Source: Hansfordia pulvinata (taxonomy: Eukaryota > Ascomycota > Sordariomycetes > Xylariales). Taken from it: 64,000 nucleotides of DNA. Position numbers and translations under genes: made by a program. Location of the stretch: positions 1,364,001 to 1,428,000 of the forward strand of contig BJKQ01000003.1 in NCBI GenBank assembly GCA_006538405.1, given 5' to 3'. Positions 49,876-61,720 of this stretch are shown piece after piece; the stretch's first letter is position 1, and the number at the start of each line of letters is the position of its first letter. The notes below the pieces were generated by a model. It worked only from the letters and a program-made list of their open reading frames with translations, was not told where the DNA came from and did no database searches.

Positions 49876-50887
49876 TCACTTGAGCAGCCGGCGCAGACGC
49901 CTCTCGGGCTCGCACTCGTGCCCGCAAGCCGGGCACGCCCCGAAGCCATCACCACCGCCGTCGCCGTCGCCGCCGTCGCCACTCTCCTGTTGTTGCTGAA
50001 GAACGCGGACGCGCGACAGGCACTTGCGGCAGCGCCACCAGCGGCGGGAGACGGAGCGGCCGGCGGCCCACTCGTCCGTCTCGGCGACGCCGCGGCGCGG
50101 CAGGTCCTCGCGGTGGAAGTCGCGCAGGTGGTCGCGCGCGTGGTCGAGGCGGTGGAAGGGGTCCGCGGCGCCGCGGGCGCAGCGCGCGTAGTCGCACGGG
50201 TAGTAGGAGGACGACGGCATGCTCATGCTCATGTTCATGCTCATCGACGAGGCGGCGGTTGAGGTTGCCGCCGCTCCGGCTCCGTGGTGGGGCGAGAGCG
50301 GTGGTATTGGTGCCGCTGGGTGCTCGTATAGTGCTGCTGCTGATGACGGGCTGATGATGCCGGTGTTGTTGATCTCGGCTTCTCCCCCTCCTCCTCCTCC
50401 TCCTCCTGGAAAGAGGGAGTTGTCTAGGTGCACGTGGCGGTAGTGCCGGCGCAGGTCCGCCTTGCGGTTGAAGGCCTTAGAGTCGCAGCCCGGCCATAGG
50501 CAGCAGTTGGACCCGGCGGTGGCGGAGGTCGGGTGGGTGACTCTGGAGGAGGCGGAGGGGGAAAGGGGGAAGCGGATGGGGTCAGCGTCGGGACTTGGAT
50601 GAAGCGTAGAAAGTACACGCGGGGAGGAGGGGGTTGGTTTCACGGGCGAGTGAGACTGTGTGTGAAAGAGGGTTACGTAAGGTAAGGTGAGGTAAGGTAA
50701 GTAATAAATAAACCTGGAGGAAGAAAGGTACACCAGGTACCACTCACTCGACATCGTGAAACTCGCCTTCGCCCGGGGCGGAGGACATCTGGGCGTGCGC
50801 CACGGCCACGGCCCCATTGGCTTGCCGCCGCTTGCGGTGCCGCCGGCTGGGCTGTGCGGGCTGTTGTGGTTGCTCTTGTATCTGTAT

Positions 50888-50920
<33 letters not shown>

Positions 50921-51442
50921 ATCAAGGGCCTCGAAGAAAAACGATCCGTCTTGCGCGGCGAAGCTGTGCTCCTCGGCCGCGAGCTCGGCGTCCTGCTCCA
51001 TGTCGTACGGATAGGGGTACGCCTGCGGGTCGACGTCGACCGCGCTCCAGTCCATGAGCTGGTGGTGACTGTGGTGCTGCTGCTGCTGCTGCTGCTGGAG
51101 GCTATACGGCGCGCCGGCTCCCAGGTCGCCGCAGACAGTCTGGTGATGGCCGCCGCCGTCGTTGTTGCCGTCGTCGTCGTCCACGGGAGGCGCGAAGCCG
51201 AGCTGGTCCGCCGGCGACAGGATGACGGGGCTGGGGTCGTAGGACCAGTCCGCATCGGCGGCGGCGGCGGCGAAGGCGGCGGCGTCGGACGAGTGCGCGA
51301 TGCTCCAGCCGCTGGCCGCGCTGCTGGCCGACGGGCCCCGGGTCATGGGCGTGCTCGAGCGCTGGGGGAGGTAGTAGTCGAAGGCATCGTCGTCGTCCGC
51401 GCTGCCGCGTATGTAGTGCGGCGGGTTCGTGAATCTGTCCAT
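49876..51442 (-). CDS. C2H2 zinc-finger protein, probable transcription factor
   Basis: Predicted nuclear protein of 453 residues. Exons on the minus strand are 51442-50748 and 50542-49876; the 205-nt intron is in frame with GT-AG ends. The N-terminal half is acidic and Gln-rich, with two polyglutamine tracts, then a basic patch RRHRKRRQ that could be a nuclear signal. The C-terminal half has a clear C2H2 finger (C-x4-C-x12-H-x4-H in CLWPGCDSKAFNRK to YRHVH), a Gly run and a second C2H2-like segment starting PCDYARCARG and ending HLRDFH. A final C-x2-C region (RCRKC, then CPACG) precedes the basic end RRLRRLLK. This layout matches a class of uncharacterised fungal C2H2 proteins. Targets are unknown, and no neighbouring genes hint at a pathway. 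Confidence 0.85.
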
Positions 51443-54030
51443 GGCTCCGCCGACTACTCGCGGGTCACGGGGAGGGCGCAAAACGATGCCTTGGAGTCGA
51501 GGCTGAAAGGGGGGAAGAGTAAGAAGAGAAAGAAAAAAAAGAAAAAAGAGGAGATGACTTGACGTAGATGGGTCTCTTTCGAGGCGTGAACGGGGCGCAA
51601 AACAATGTAAAGGCGTTTGGGGCGGGGTGTTTGATGGGAGAGGTGAAATTTGGTGAAGAAGCAAATAGGGGTGGGGGAAGAGTGAACGGGTTATATCGAC
51701 AGAGTCTTAAGAGCCAAGAATGGTGATTCTATAGACGTGCCAGACATGGGTCACAGATGACAGGTGCGCAGCCACTGGACATGATATACTCCGGCTCAGC
51801 CCAGCCCAGCCCAGCCAAGCCAGTGCAGTGCAGTGCAGTGCAGTGCAAGTCTCGGTTGGCCAGGTGGTTAGGTAGCCAGCCTGCGTGCGTGCGTTCAGCC
51901 TCGCTCGCTGGTTCGCCCGCTCGCTCGCCTCCATCTCCATCGTCGACAACGGACGGGGAGGGGGGGCAGTGTCTGACAGGCAGGCAGGCAGGCCAGCAGG
52001 CCAGAGCTCAGGCAGAAAGCGCACTTTGGCTCTGGACAAGGGGAAGAAGTGAAGCGGATGGACGATCCCCTGCCCGTCCTCGGCGCCGCTACGAGTTGGA
52101 GTATAGAGGACCATGTGTCGTGGGGATCCATGGCCGTCCCGTTCCAGGCGGGCTTCCAGAAAACCGCGCAGTCAGATCCGGAGGCCAAGGAAGGTACCGG
52201 CTCCCCCCCGGGGCCGTGGGCAGAAGCTCGTCATCTGATAGAGCCGCCGGGCAAAGGAGGGCCAATGTGCGTGCGCTGGCATCTCCGATCCCAATGGCTC
52301 CCACTCTGCCTGCCTGGGACTGCGGGAGCGTTGCGCGGCGTGGCGTGGCGTGGCGTGGCTCAGCGAGCTCTCCAAGCTATTCTTCTCGATCGCCCGGCCC
52401 TGCTTCCCCGACCCCGGTTGATGAGGCTCGCCGGCCATTCACGAGACGCAAGGAAAACGAGGCTGGAGGCAGGGTGGCATCGCCGGTGGCGGCGATCTCT
52501 GTTGGCTCTGAGAGACAGACACATACACACACACAGACACACACAGACACACCCCGGCCCAGGCGGCGCCCCGGAAATCGGCAAGGTCGGCGGACCCACT
52601 CCACAACGACAACGACACCGGCGGCCAGCTCGATAAGCTCTTCTCCAATGAGGGGGAACTGCAAGGCAGGTAGCCAAGGTACCCAAGGTGAAGAGAGAGT
52701 CACAGGCTGCCATCGTCGGTCAGAAAGCAGGGTATAACGAGGAGGTGGAGGAGGAGGAGGAGGAGGGGCCCCACACCCACACTTACGGTTACGAGCGTGA
52801 GCAGAGAGTAGCGGCGGCGGCGGCGGCGTTGTATAAGCCACGAGAGGCCCATTGCTGGGAGGGTTCTCGGTGAGCAGGATCGACTTGGACGAGACGCTCT
52901 CTCGCTCGTGGCTGACCCAGAGCAGGGCCTCATTCTCCCCCTTCGCTCCCTCTTGGCTTTGGGGGAAGAGAGAGGGCATCAAAGGCCAAAGACAGACAGA
53001 CAGACAGACAGCCCGACAGACAGCCCGACCCCACCCCGCCGGCACCGAGCCTCCCCCGGGTCGGGTTGGCATCCCCGGCGGGCAGTGAGACTCCATCCAA
53101 ACGACAGACCCTTGCTCGAAAGCAGACGCGTGCAGCCGCCGGCCAGGTTCTCGGGATAGATGGATGGTGACCTGCGAGCTTTCACTCTCCCGGGCATACT
53201 CGTACTGGCTGGGCTGGGCTGGGCTGGACCATAGGCAGACTCGATCTCCAGACACAGCCACCTTTAGCGCGTGTCAGCGATGTCCGTGTAAGAGAGAGAG
53301 AGAGAGAGAGGAGGGGGGACGGAAACAGAAGGAGAGATCGGGAACAGCAGCAGCAACGGCGAGCTCAAAGTAGATGGCGAGGCTGAGCAGCTTGCCCCCG
53401 GTGGCAGGGATAGACACGCAGCACGTCACGTTGCTGCCGCCGGCCTGTCATTGTAGGACTGACTGACTGACTGACTGCTCGTACGAGTGTTGGCGCACCG
53501 CACCACCCTTCTCGACTCGAATGGGCACCGCACGTGTAGTCTCGACGCCCACTCAAGGTGCCCGGGCTGAGCCTCTCCAACCTCAGACGGCGTGTGGGTG
53601 CGCTGGTGTGAGTGCGCCAGCAGCCGCTGGGCCCCGTGGCTGAGGCCAAACCCCCCTGTCCCGAGCCAAGAACCTCGTTCCCGCTGCCGCTCTCGCCCTC
53701 GCCCTCGCCCTCGCCCTCGCCCTCGTCCTCGTCCTCATCTCCTCTCGCATTGCTGCCGCCACAACAAGACGCAAATGTTTGAGAGAGAGAGAGCCCGGCC
53801 AGGAGGACACTAACACGCCGCCGGCTTACGTACGACCGCCGCAGAGGCCGGGCGGCGAGGGCCAGCACAAGAGCCAGCATCCGTGGGAGACGAAACCGGC
53901 GCGCGTCTAGATGCTGCCGCCGATCAGCTCGAACTTCCCTGTTCGGGTTTCCAAACTTGGCCAACGAGACTCGGTAGCAAAGACAAGATAGACCCTGGGA
54001 ATCTGCCACGCGGGGATCAGCACAGATCAC

Positions 54031-54067
<37 letters not shown>

Positions 54068-55390
54068 AAAGAAAACGGCATTTTTTCGGCGGCCAACGTC
54101 CAACAGATCGACTGTGACCGAGTCGACGTGGGCCAACAACATCCATACCTTACATTTAACGTCGCATTCGCCCTCTGGCCCATCCCCGCCGCTCTCCAAG
54201 AAGGGGAATCAGCCCGCCCAGTCTCTCCGAGAGCGAGAGAGAGAGTCTGTGTCTGTGTCTGTGTCTGTGCATTCGATTCTTCTTTTTTTCCTTCTTCTTT
54301 CTTTTCCCTTGTTTTCCCTCCCCCCCCCCCTTTTTTTTTTCCGGGCCTGCTCGCTCTGCGTATCCTGCGTGTCGTGCTTGCCCCCTAATCTTGTCCCGCC
54401 TCGCCGGCATGCGAGTATCGGGATGGCCTCAATCAGCGCCAGGGGTCTTCTTCCTCTGCCGTCATCCGATCGCCCGCGCGGGTCACTCGCCGTTGCGCCG
54501 GTGTCCAATTGGCTGAGGGGGGGCACTGACCGGCTCTACTACAGCTGGACCGAGCACTACCAAGTCCCCGCGCATGTGCGACGAGATCCTGACGTGTCAG
54601 GGTGCCTGACTGAGCGGAGCGTGAGGGTGGCCTCCCTGCCCCCCGGATCCCGTCGTTGCCTCGCCCGGCGGCGCTGGCATTTGTTCAAGGGCGGGTAGGG
54701 TAGCCGGATGTTCTGGGAGGTGGGTGAAGAAGTTGGCGCGAGGTCGGTGAGCGGACGTCTGCTTCGTCGTCGTCGTGAGTCGGAGCGAACTGTTCCTGCC
54801 GGCCGGGGGGAGGCAAAGGGGGGAGACGAGACGACAGGGCTGCCACTGATTTACAGCGAGTGATATTATAACTGATACCGGGGGTTTTTTATTGATTTTT
54901 CCTCGCTCTCTTTCTTCCCCCCCATTCATGCTCCCCCCGCGATGCCACACCGGTGCCGGCCGATTGGGCAGTGATGCAGCCGCGTGCGGCGTCTCCCTCT
55001 GCCAATCTCGCGGCGGCTCTGGTCAGATCGTCTCCACCCGCGCGCCAGAGGGATGGGATTGGGCTGCTCGCAGCTGCTGGGTCACGGCGTCGGGCGCCCT
55101 CCCCGAGATCTCGGGGCGGGGTGGGGGGGGGTTCCAATGGGGCAAGATCCATCTCGCGTCATTAATATCCGTGCTATCCAACTCGGCCTCTGCCGTCGAA
55201 GCGCGGGGTGGGACGCGCTGACTGCAGGCGCGTCGCACACATTTCCAAGCCCCAGCCCGCCTGATCTATCCATGCCTGATGCCTCGCTTTCTTTTCTTTT
55301 TATTTCCGAAATCACAAAACCCATCGCGACACCTTCTCCTCCTCCTCCTCCTCCTCCCCCCCTATAAAAGGCCTCCCTCGGGCGCTGCCT
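51443..55390. other. 3.9 kb gene-free region upstream of the C2H2 gene
   Basis: It contains the promoter of the C2H2 gene and the 3' end of adenylosuccinate lyase. In between are microsatellites (GCAGT, GGCGT, CAGA, GACT, AG, CTCGCC) and one TACTCGTA octamer at 53197-53204. No gene is recognised. Confidence 0.5.
51821..51847 (+). repeat. (AGTGC)n pentanucleotide repeat
   Basis: About five AGTGC units, preceded by CCCAG repeats, in non-coding DNA. Confidence 0.88.
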
Positions 55391-57811
55391 CTAGACGTTC
55401 AACTGAGAGGTGCTGGTCTTGCCGATGTAGTCGGAGTAAGCCGCAATGTCCTTCTCCACGGGTCCACCGGGACCGCAGTAGCGCTCGACGAGCTCGGTGC
55501 TGCGGCCGCTGTTGAGAAGGAGCCGAGTTAGCATTTTGGGCCTTTTCTGCGGGTAGAGTACCGGGGCCAGGCCCGGAAGCGGCACTCACATGTAGAGCTG
55601 GGGGTCCAGCATGTCGTCCACGTCGTTCCAGATGGGCTCAAAGTACTTGTTGGCCTTGATGCGGTCGATCAAGTCGTTGCGGCCGCCCTTGTTCTTCACC
55701 ACGTCACTTGACCTGTGGGACAAGACCCGGATCTCTTCGTGCGCCTCCTGTCAAGCTGTTAGCGGCCGGACGCGGCATGTCGTTGGCGGCAGAATCGCCC
55801 TCCAAGCCTCGTGGCCCGGAGGGTGATGGCTGTCTGGACGCACCTGGCGGTTGCCGCCGCGAGCGACGAGTTTCATGCTGTTTTCTGTTAGCAATTCCCA
55901 ACCCGTTCTGTCGAGAAGGTCACTCACATGATGTTCTCGGTGGCCATGAAGGGGAGTTCTTCCATCTGTCGGAGCGTCAGTAGGGGTTTCTTCGTTGCAA
56001 AATAAAGTGGAAACCAGAAGCCGACCCGGTGCCGCTGCTTTGCACTCTGTGTGTGTGTGCCATTCGATGACAAAGGGGGCTGCGTACGTTGTGGGCGTTG
56101 ATGCGCTCGGGGTAGATGACAATTCCGGAGGTGATGTTGTCGAGGCCGATCAAGATCGCATCGGCGAGCAGGACTAAGAGGCAACTTGTCAGCAGGTACT
56201 AGGCCACAGTCGCATCTACCGTGTGAGACTTACACATCTCGGGATGTCGATGCGGCGGATGGCGCTGTCGTCCAGAGTTCTCTCCATCCAGTGGTCCGAG
56301 TAGGTGTCGGCGCTGGCGTGACGGTCAGCAAGAGGGGTTCTTGAAGTCAGCCGCGTGTTCGGGGCATATTTACAAGTTCATGGGCAGAGACCGGAGTTTC
56401 CGTCCCAGACTGGCGACGCGCTCAGAGCGCATGGGGTTGCGCTTGTACGCCATGGCAGAAGAGCCACTATCAAGCAGGTTAGTCAAGGGCCATTTAACTC
56501 CAAGAAGGTCGGTCCGCGTTCCCGGGAGAGCACAAGCAGCGCTCAACCCGCCATGAGAGAAACATACATCTGGTCCTTCTCAAAAGGCTCCTCCATCTCC
56601 TTCATGTTGGCCAGGTGGCGGATGTCGGTGGTGATGTGCATTGCGGTGGAGCCCAGCCCGGCGACGGCGTTGGCAATGTTCAGGTCGACCTTGCGGCTGT
56701 AGGTCTGGGTCGAGATGTCGTACGTCTTGGGGAAGCCGGCCTTCTCGCAGAGCAGCTCGTTGAGTTTGTCGACCTTGGCGCCGTCGCCCTCGAAAATCTC
56801 CATGAAGGACGCGTGGGTGCCGGTCGTGCCCTGGGCGCCGCGGAACTGCAAGTCGCCGAGGGCTCTCTCGATCTGCTTCAGGTCCGAGACGAGGTCCTGC
56901 GTCCACTGCGCGGCGCGGCGGCCGACGGTGATCATCTGCGCCGGCTGGTAGTGGGTGTATCCGAGGGTCGCAACGCTCTTCGTCTTGAGGGAGAACTCCT
57001 GCAGATTGTGGATGACCTTGGCGAGCTTGGGCAGGATGAGGTTGAGGGCATCGCGCATGAGGATGAGCTCGGTGTTGTCGGTCACGTAGCATCTGCGCAC
57101 CATTTTAGCAAAGGCTGCGAGCCTCGCCCCGGGTGAGGCCTCGCGCGGCACGCGGGCAAGCGCGCGCGCGTGGCACACAAGCTGGTGGACTTACGAGGTC
57201 GCGCCGTAGTGGATGATACCGGCGGCGGCGGGGGCCTGAGGAGAGGCCGGTCAATTCACCGTCCCAGTGTCCGGAAACTACGCCCAAATTGCAGACCAGG
57301 GCGCACTGCTTACCTGGAGGCCAAAGGTGTGTACGTGGGCCATGACATCGTGGCCTGGGAGACAGGTTTAGCTACCGGGAATACAGCCCGTGCGCGGAGC
57401 GCTTACGTCTGCGCTTCTCCTCGCCGGCGGCGATGGTGAAGTCGTCGTCGGTTACTTCGAGGTGCTCTTTCATCTGGGTGATGGCCTCGTCGGTGATAGA
57501 CTTGATGCCGAGCTCCTTCTCGGCCTCGGCGAGGTAGAGCCAGAGCTTGCGCCAGGTGCCATGCCTGGAGCGCATGCTGAAGAGCCTCTTCATCTCATCG
57601 CCTGGAGGGGTGTCGGTCTTAGTCGGGAACGGAGGCGAGGGGCAGGCGCCGCGCGGGGCGACTTACTGGAGTAGCGGGAGTCCAGAGGGCTGTGTTGGGC
57701 CAGGTCAGCAACATGTCGCGGAGGCGGGGCGAGGCGTGGCGGCGAGGCGACGCGCGGATCTGCAACTCACGACTTGTAGGTGTCGAAACCCAGCACGCTG
57801 AGGCCCGCCAT
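55391..57811 (-). CDS. ADE13: adenylosuccinate lyase
   Basis: Cytosolic purine enzyme of the fumarase/aspartase superfamily that splits SAICAR and adenylosuccinate, releasing fumarate. Thirteen exons on the minus strand: 57811-57771, 57689-57667, 57601-57407, 57354-57314, 57235-57195, 57092-56568, 56466-56374, 56312-56234, 56173-56088, 55965-55928, 55877-55844, 55747-55590, 55508-55391. The product is about 490 residues. Motifs in order are [55 protein letters not shown], and the superfamily signature [15 protein letters not shown], which spans a splice site. One base is missing at 56241-56243 (GGG on the plus strand); restoring it gives IDIPEMF across the next splice and a whole codon number. 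Intron density is high for this group of fungi, concentrated at both ends of the gene. Function is certain. Confidence 0.95.
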
Positions 57812-59687
57812 CTCTTCTATTATGTAGTGGTCCGTTTTGAGGGCTGGCGGTAAGGTGTGAAGCGGTCCGATGTGTGGTGTGCGGTCGTTGGTTTATTATT
57901 CGACGGTGGTGAGGGAAGAAAAAAAGTCGGCGATGGTGGTTGAAGTGGGATGGTGGGGTTCTGGGCCCACGCGACGTCAGCGAGGAGGGGCACTTTGTTA
58001 TCGGCGAGGCGAACTAACAAGTCCAAGTACCGACCTACCTACCGTATCTACCTGACCTGACCTGTGCGACGGAATGGACCACGGCCACGTTCAACAATCA
58101 GCAACTTCGGTTCAATTGTAAAGACAACGTAAGAATATGAGTACTACGTTAGGTAGAGAAAGACGAATTCAAGAGTTGGCACACAGGGCTTATGTGTGAC
58201 CGGGCTGCTGCTGCTGCTGCTGATGGACGCCTCACTACGAGCGGGCAGCGTGGCAGCCTTCATCAATCTTTCTCCCCTTTTCACGGTCTTCTTTTTTTTT
58301 GTCGTCCTCCTGACCTGGTCTGCGGCGGACTCCCCCACGCTGCCACCTTTGGGTTGGACCCTGGACTGGGCAAATGCGAATAGGATAGCGCATCCCCAGT
58401 TATTAATTTCGGTTTCTGTGAGGCCGATACCGGGTCCGTCGCGTTCCTGCCGGCCATTGGCCTGCGGCGCATTCCAACACTGGACCCTCCTTCACTGATG
58501 AGAGGACCTTTCTGTCCGTCCTGCCAGCTGTCTCCGTCCCGTCTCCCACTCCCCGAGAATGCGGTGCTCGTCGAGGCGCGCCGACCAACAAGGCGGATCC
58601 CTTCTCATATAAGAGGAGTCAGACAGGCGCTCTGCGTGCGGGCAGATCAGCGTGTTGCGCCCACCCACTGCCCGAGGACATGGGAGTGGGTTGTGTCCAT
58701 CTCCAAAGTCTGCCCCGCGGCTCTCGATTTTCTCACATCGTGACCCAATTTATGGGTACGGGGACGGTACCGGCCAGTCCAACTCCTGACACGTGCTCGG
58801 TAAGGTATGGAATATCTCTCAGCTGGGCTCTCTTCTCGGTAGGACCCATCTGCAGCCTTGCCCTGCGCACCGCGATGCGCCCGGAGCACGGCTTTGCACC
58901 TCGTCCACACCCCACTCCATGCACATGCACCTGGACTCCGGGGCGGCTCCGAGGCCATCATTTGGTGATTTTGCGGATGCATAGCGCCAGCAGAACCGTA
59001 CGGGTATACTGCTCATCGCTCATCACAGGTCAGACCACTCAGCGCATGGTCGCTCGCAAAGGCAAAGACCGGATGGCGTGTCCCCGCGCTCAGACCCCCT
59101 CGTTTCTCTTCGCGCGCGATCCCGAAGCCTGCCAGTATGGCTTGCACGCGAGACTAGATATCCCGTCCGCGGCACGCTCATCACAACCAAGAGATAGATC
59201 GCATCACATCGGCGTGCAGAGACGCGAGTGCGGCCAGAAACAACCCGCGGCGGTGCCCCCGGGGTGAGGCAACGCCTATTGTATATTCGCGTACATGTAG
59301 TCCGACAGTAGTGCATGACCTCAGGTCAAGTCAAAGCGCATCGCGTATGCACGCGCGCCGGAGTGGCCACCCGAAACCCTCCCCAGCTTGTAACCCGTAT
59401 CCGTATCAATCCCCAAACCCGCGTACAACGCCAGAAATCGCACTCAGTCACCAGTCTCTACCGACATCAAGCCTACCGCGCGTGCGCGTAGCGTAGAGAC
59501 GCGTCGGTGATGTAATTGGAGTACCATCTCTCACAGAAACATATTTGATCACTTGCAAGAGGAAGCGCAGTTCCACGATCCGCTGCTCATAGAACGTCGG
59601 GCCACACGATACCAGGTGCCACGATTCTCATTCGTCTCAAGTCCCATTTAGGCCTTACAATACGTCGATGCGCGTCCACGCCGTCCT
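57812..59687. other. 1.9 kb intergenic region between ADE13 and NOT3
   Basis: It holds the adenylosuccinate lyase promoter, with TACCTACC-type patches at about 58029-58055, and the NOT3 3' UTR. No gene is recognised. Confidence 0.5.
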
Positions 59688-61720
59688 TCAAACGTCGTCC
59701 TCAAGATAGCGGTAGGCAAACTTGAAGTCTGCTTTGCGCCGGTTCATCCTGCACAGGTCGGGTTAGTTGTACGCATTCAGAGTCCGAGCGCGTAAAGCAG
59801 GGGTGACTTACCATGTGGATTCGTAGTCGAAGAAACGGTAGGTTCCCTGCTCGAATTCCTCGGTGATGTTCTTGGGCTCCTCGTGGCGCTGGAACCATGT
59901 TTGGTACTGCTTGTGGAAGCGCCAGCTTTGGTCCTTGAGAGCCTTTGCTGCGAGGTACTGTTGGTACGAGCCTTGCTTGTAGTAAAAGACGTAGAACAGC
60001 GTGTCCGGCTCTATGCGCGAGTAGAGGCGAGGGTCGTCAAATAATTGCAACGGTTCCTGCGGGTACCCAGCGGTCGACGTGTATGGAACTTCGGGCTTGT
60101 AGCTCCGCGGGGGTTCCGAGTCCAGGGTATCCATGGAATGCAGGTTGACTTGAGAAGCAGCCATCATACGCAGGTGCGAAGGCGAGTTGACGGGCTGAGA
60201 GCGCTTCTTGGTCGTCTCGAAAGATTCCACAAGATCCTGCAGGGCTGCCGGCAGGTGGTAGATTGACTCTTCCTCTTCGTCGACAGTCTTGACGCCGTTC
60301 GATACGCCATTGGCTTGTGAAGCTGTTCACATTTGTCAGTTTTTGCGCATGGATACATCATTCTGCTTTGCGCAGCCACCAACTCACCCCTCGAGGATTC
60401 CGACGAGTCGTGTTGGGCACTCGCAGCTCTGCTGGCCGCCTTGCCTTTGCCCTCTCTCCGTGTCGGCGGTGTATGATTCGAGGCACTGGCTTCTGAAGGC
60501 TTGGGATCCGGAACGGCAAGATTCGAGTGTCTCGCTTCGGTCGAGGCTGGTAGAATCGTGGCAAGGCTGGGCGAATTCGCGGCGCTCGCAGTTCGTGCTT
60601 GGACATGGGCAGGACGAGGGGATGACGTCGCAGGCAGTGAACCTGGAGGAGGCGGTAAAGGCGAGATGCCGACGTTGTTCTTATCGCTTGCCGCCGCCGC
60701 CGCTGCTGCAGAGGCGTATTTGAGCCCTTCCGCCGGTCGCGGCGGTAAAGAAGCAGGCTTCATGGCGCTGCTCGAGGCGTTGCCGTTGCTGACGTTCGTC
60801 AGGGGGTTGTGCAAGTTTGACAGCTGCGGCAGGGGTGACTTGATCTGAGCTGAGGGTCGGCGGCCAGTGCTGGTGGTGGACTCGACGGCGTTGCGCGTCT
60901 TGCTCGGTAAGTTGCTGGCGGGGCGCGGTGGTTCGGGTTCGGGCGCCTCCTCTTGGACGGACTGGGTATCCTGAGATGAGCCCTTGTCGCCGTCCTGGTT
61001 GGCCAGGCCGTAGACTTCCTCATCCTCCTCAAGGTTGAGTTCATCGTACAACTCCTCATCTTCGACGAAGCCCTCCTGCGTACCGTCAGTGACATAATAG
61101 CGGATGCTCTCCTCTATGTCCGTGACCTGATCGGTTTCGATCCTGCCGTTCTCGAGAGACCGCCGTGCCAGCTCCATCTTGGACTGGTGCCATTTATGGC
61201 GCTCGATTATGCCTTCGATGGTTGCTATGCGCTCGGCCTGGGCGTGCTTGTTCTTGCCCTTCTTCACGGTGGCCTGTAAAGTTTCGGCTTCGGCTTCCAG
61301 CGTCTCGATCTGTAATTCAAGCTCGTCGACTTGGCTGCTGAGGAATTCGCCCGCCTCCACCTTGGCCTGCTCCTTGGGGTCGAGTTTAGCGGCTGCGGAG
61401 AGGCCCTCTTTCGAGTATGCCTTCGTCTTCATCGCTTTCTCAACGGCCTTGAATTTCTCCATCTGCGTCTCGATCAGCTTGCGCTTCTCGAGCAACGGCG
61501 CCTTGTCCTTGATGTCGTTGCTGGCAGCCCATGTCTTGATCTGATCGCGCAGACGCTGGAGCTTTTTTATTTCGCGCTTAAGGTTGTCCTCGAGCTTTTC
61601 TTTTTGGGAGGCATTGTTGGATTGTTCTATTTTGTCGTATATGCCCTCGAATTCTTGGACGCCTTCTTCAACCTTCTTGAAGCACTTTTCGACTTCTTGT
61701 TGGAGTTTCCTTGCCGCCAT
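59688..61720 (-). CDS. NOT3: CCR4-NOT complex subunit NOT3/NOT5
   Basis: Subunit of the CCR4-NOT complex, which removes poly(A) tails and regulates transcription and mRNA decay. Exons on the minus strand are 61720-60388, 60322-59812 and 59748-59688, giving 634 residues. The N-terminal Not3 coiled-coil domain (MAARKLQQEVEKCFKKVEEG, then YDKIEQSNNASQKEKLE, to about residue 235) is highly conserved. A long Ser/Pro/Ala-rich linker follows. The C-terminal NOT box runs from LFDDPRLYSRIEPDTLFYVFY through FHKQYQTWFQRHEEP to the last exon's MNRRKADFKFAYRYLEDDV. An upstream in-frame Met exists, but homologues begin at MAARKLQQ, so I start there. Both introns are canonical and no frame errors are seen. 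Whether it corresponds to yeast Not3 or Not5 is not meaningful here, because most ascomycetes have one such gene. Confidence 0.95.

Noticed and set aside
50756..51562. 268-codon plus-strand open frame
   Set aside because: Antisense to the first exon of the C2H2 gene; its poly-Leu comes from the CAG tracts read backwards.
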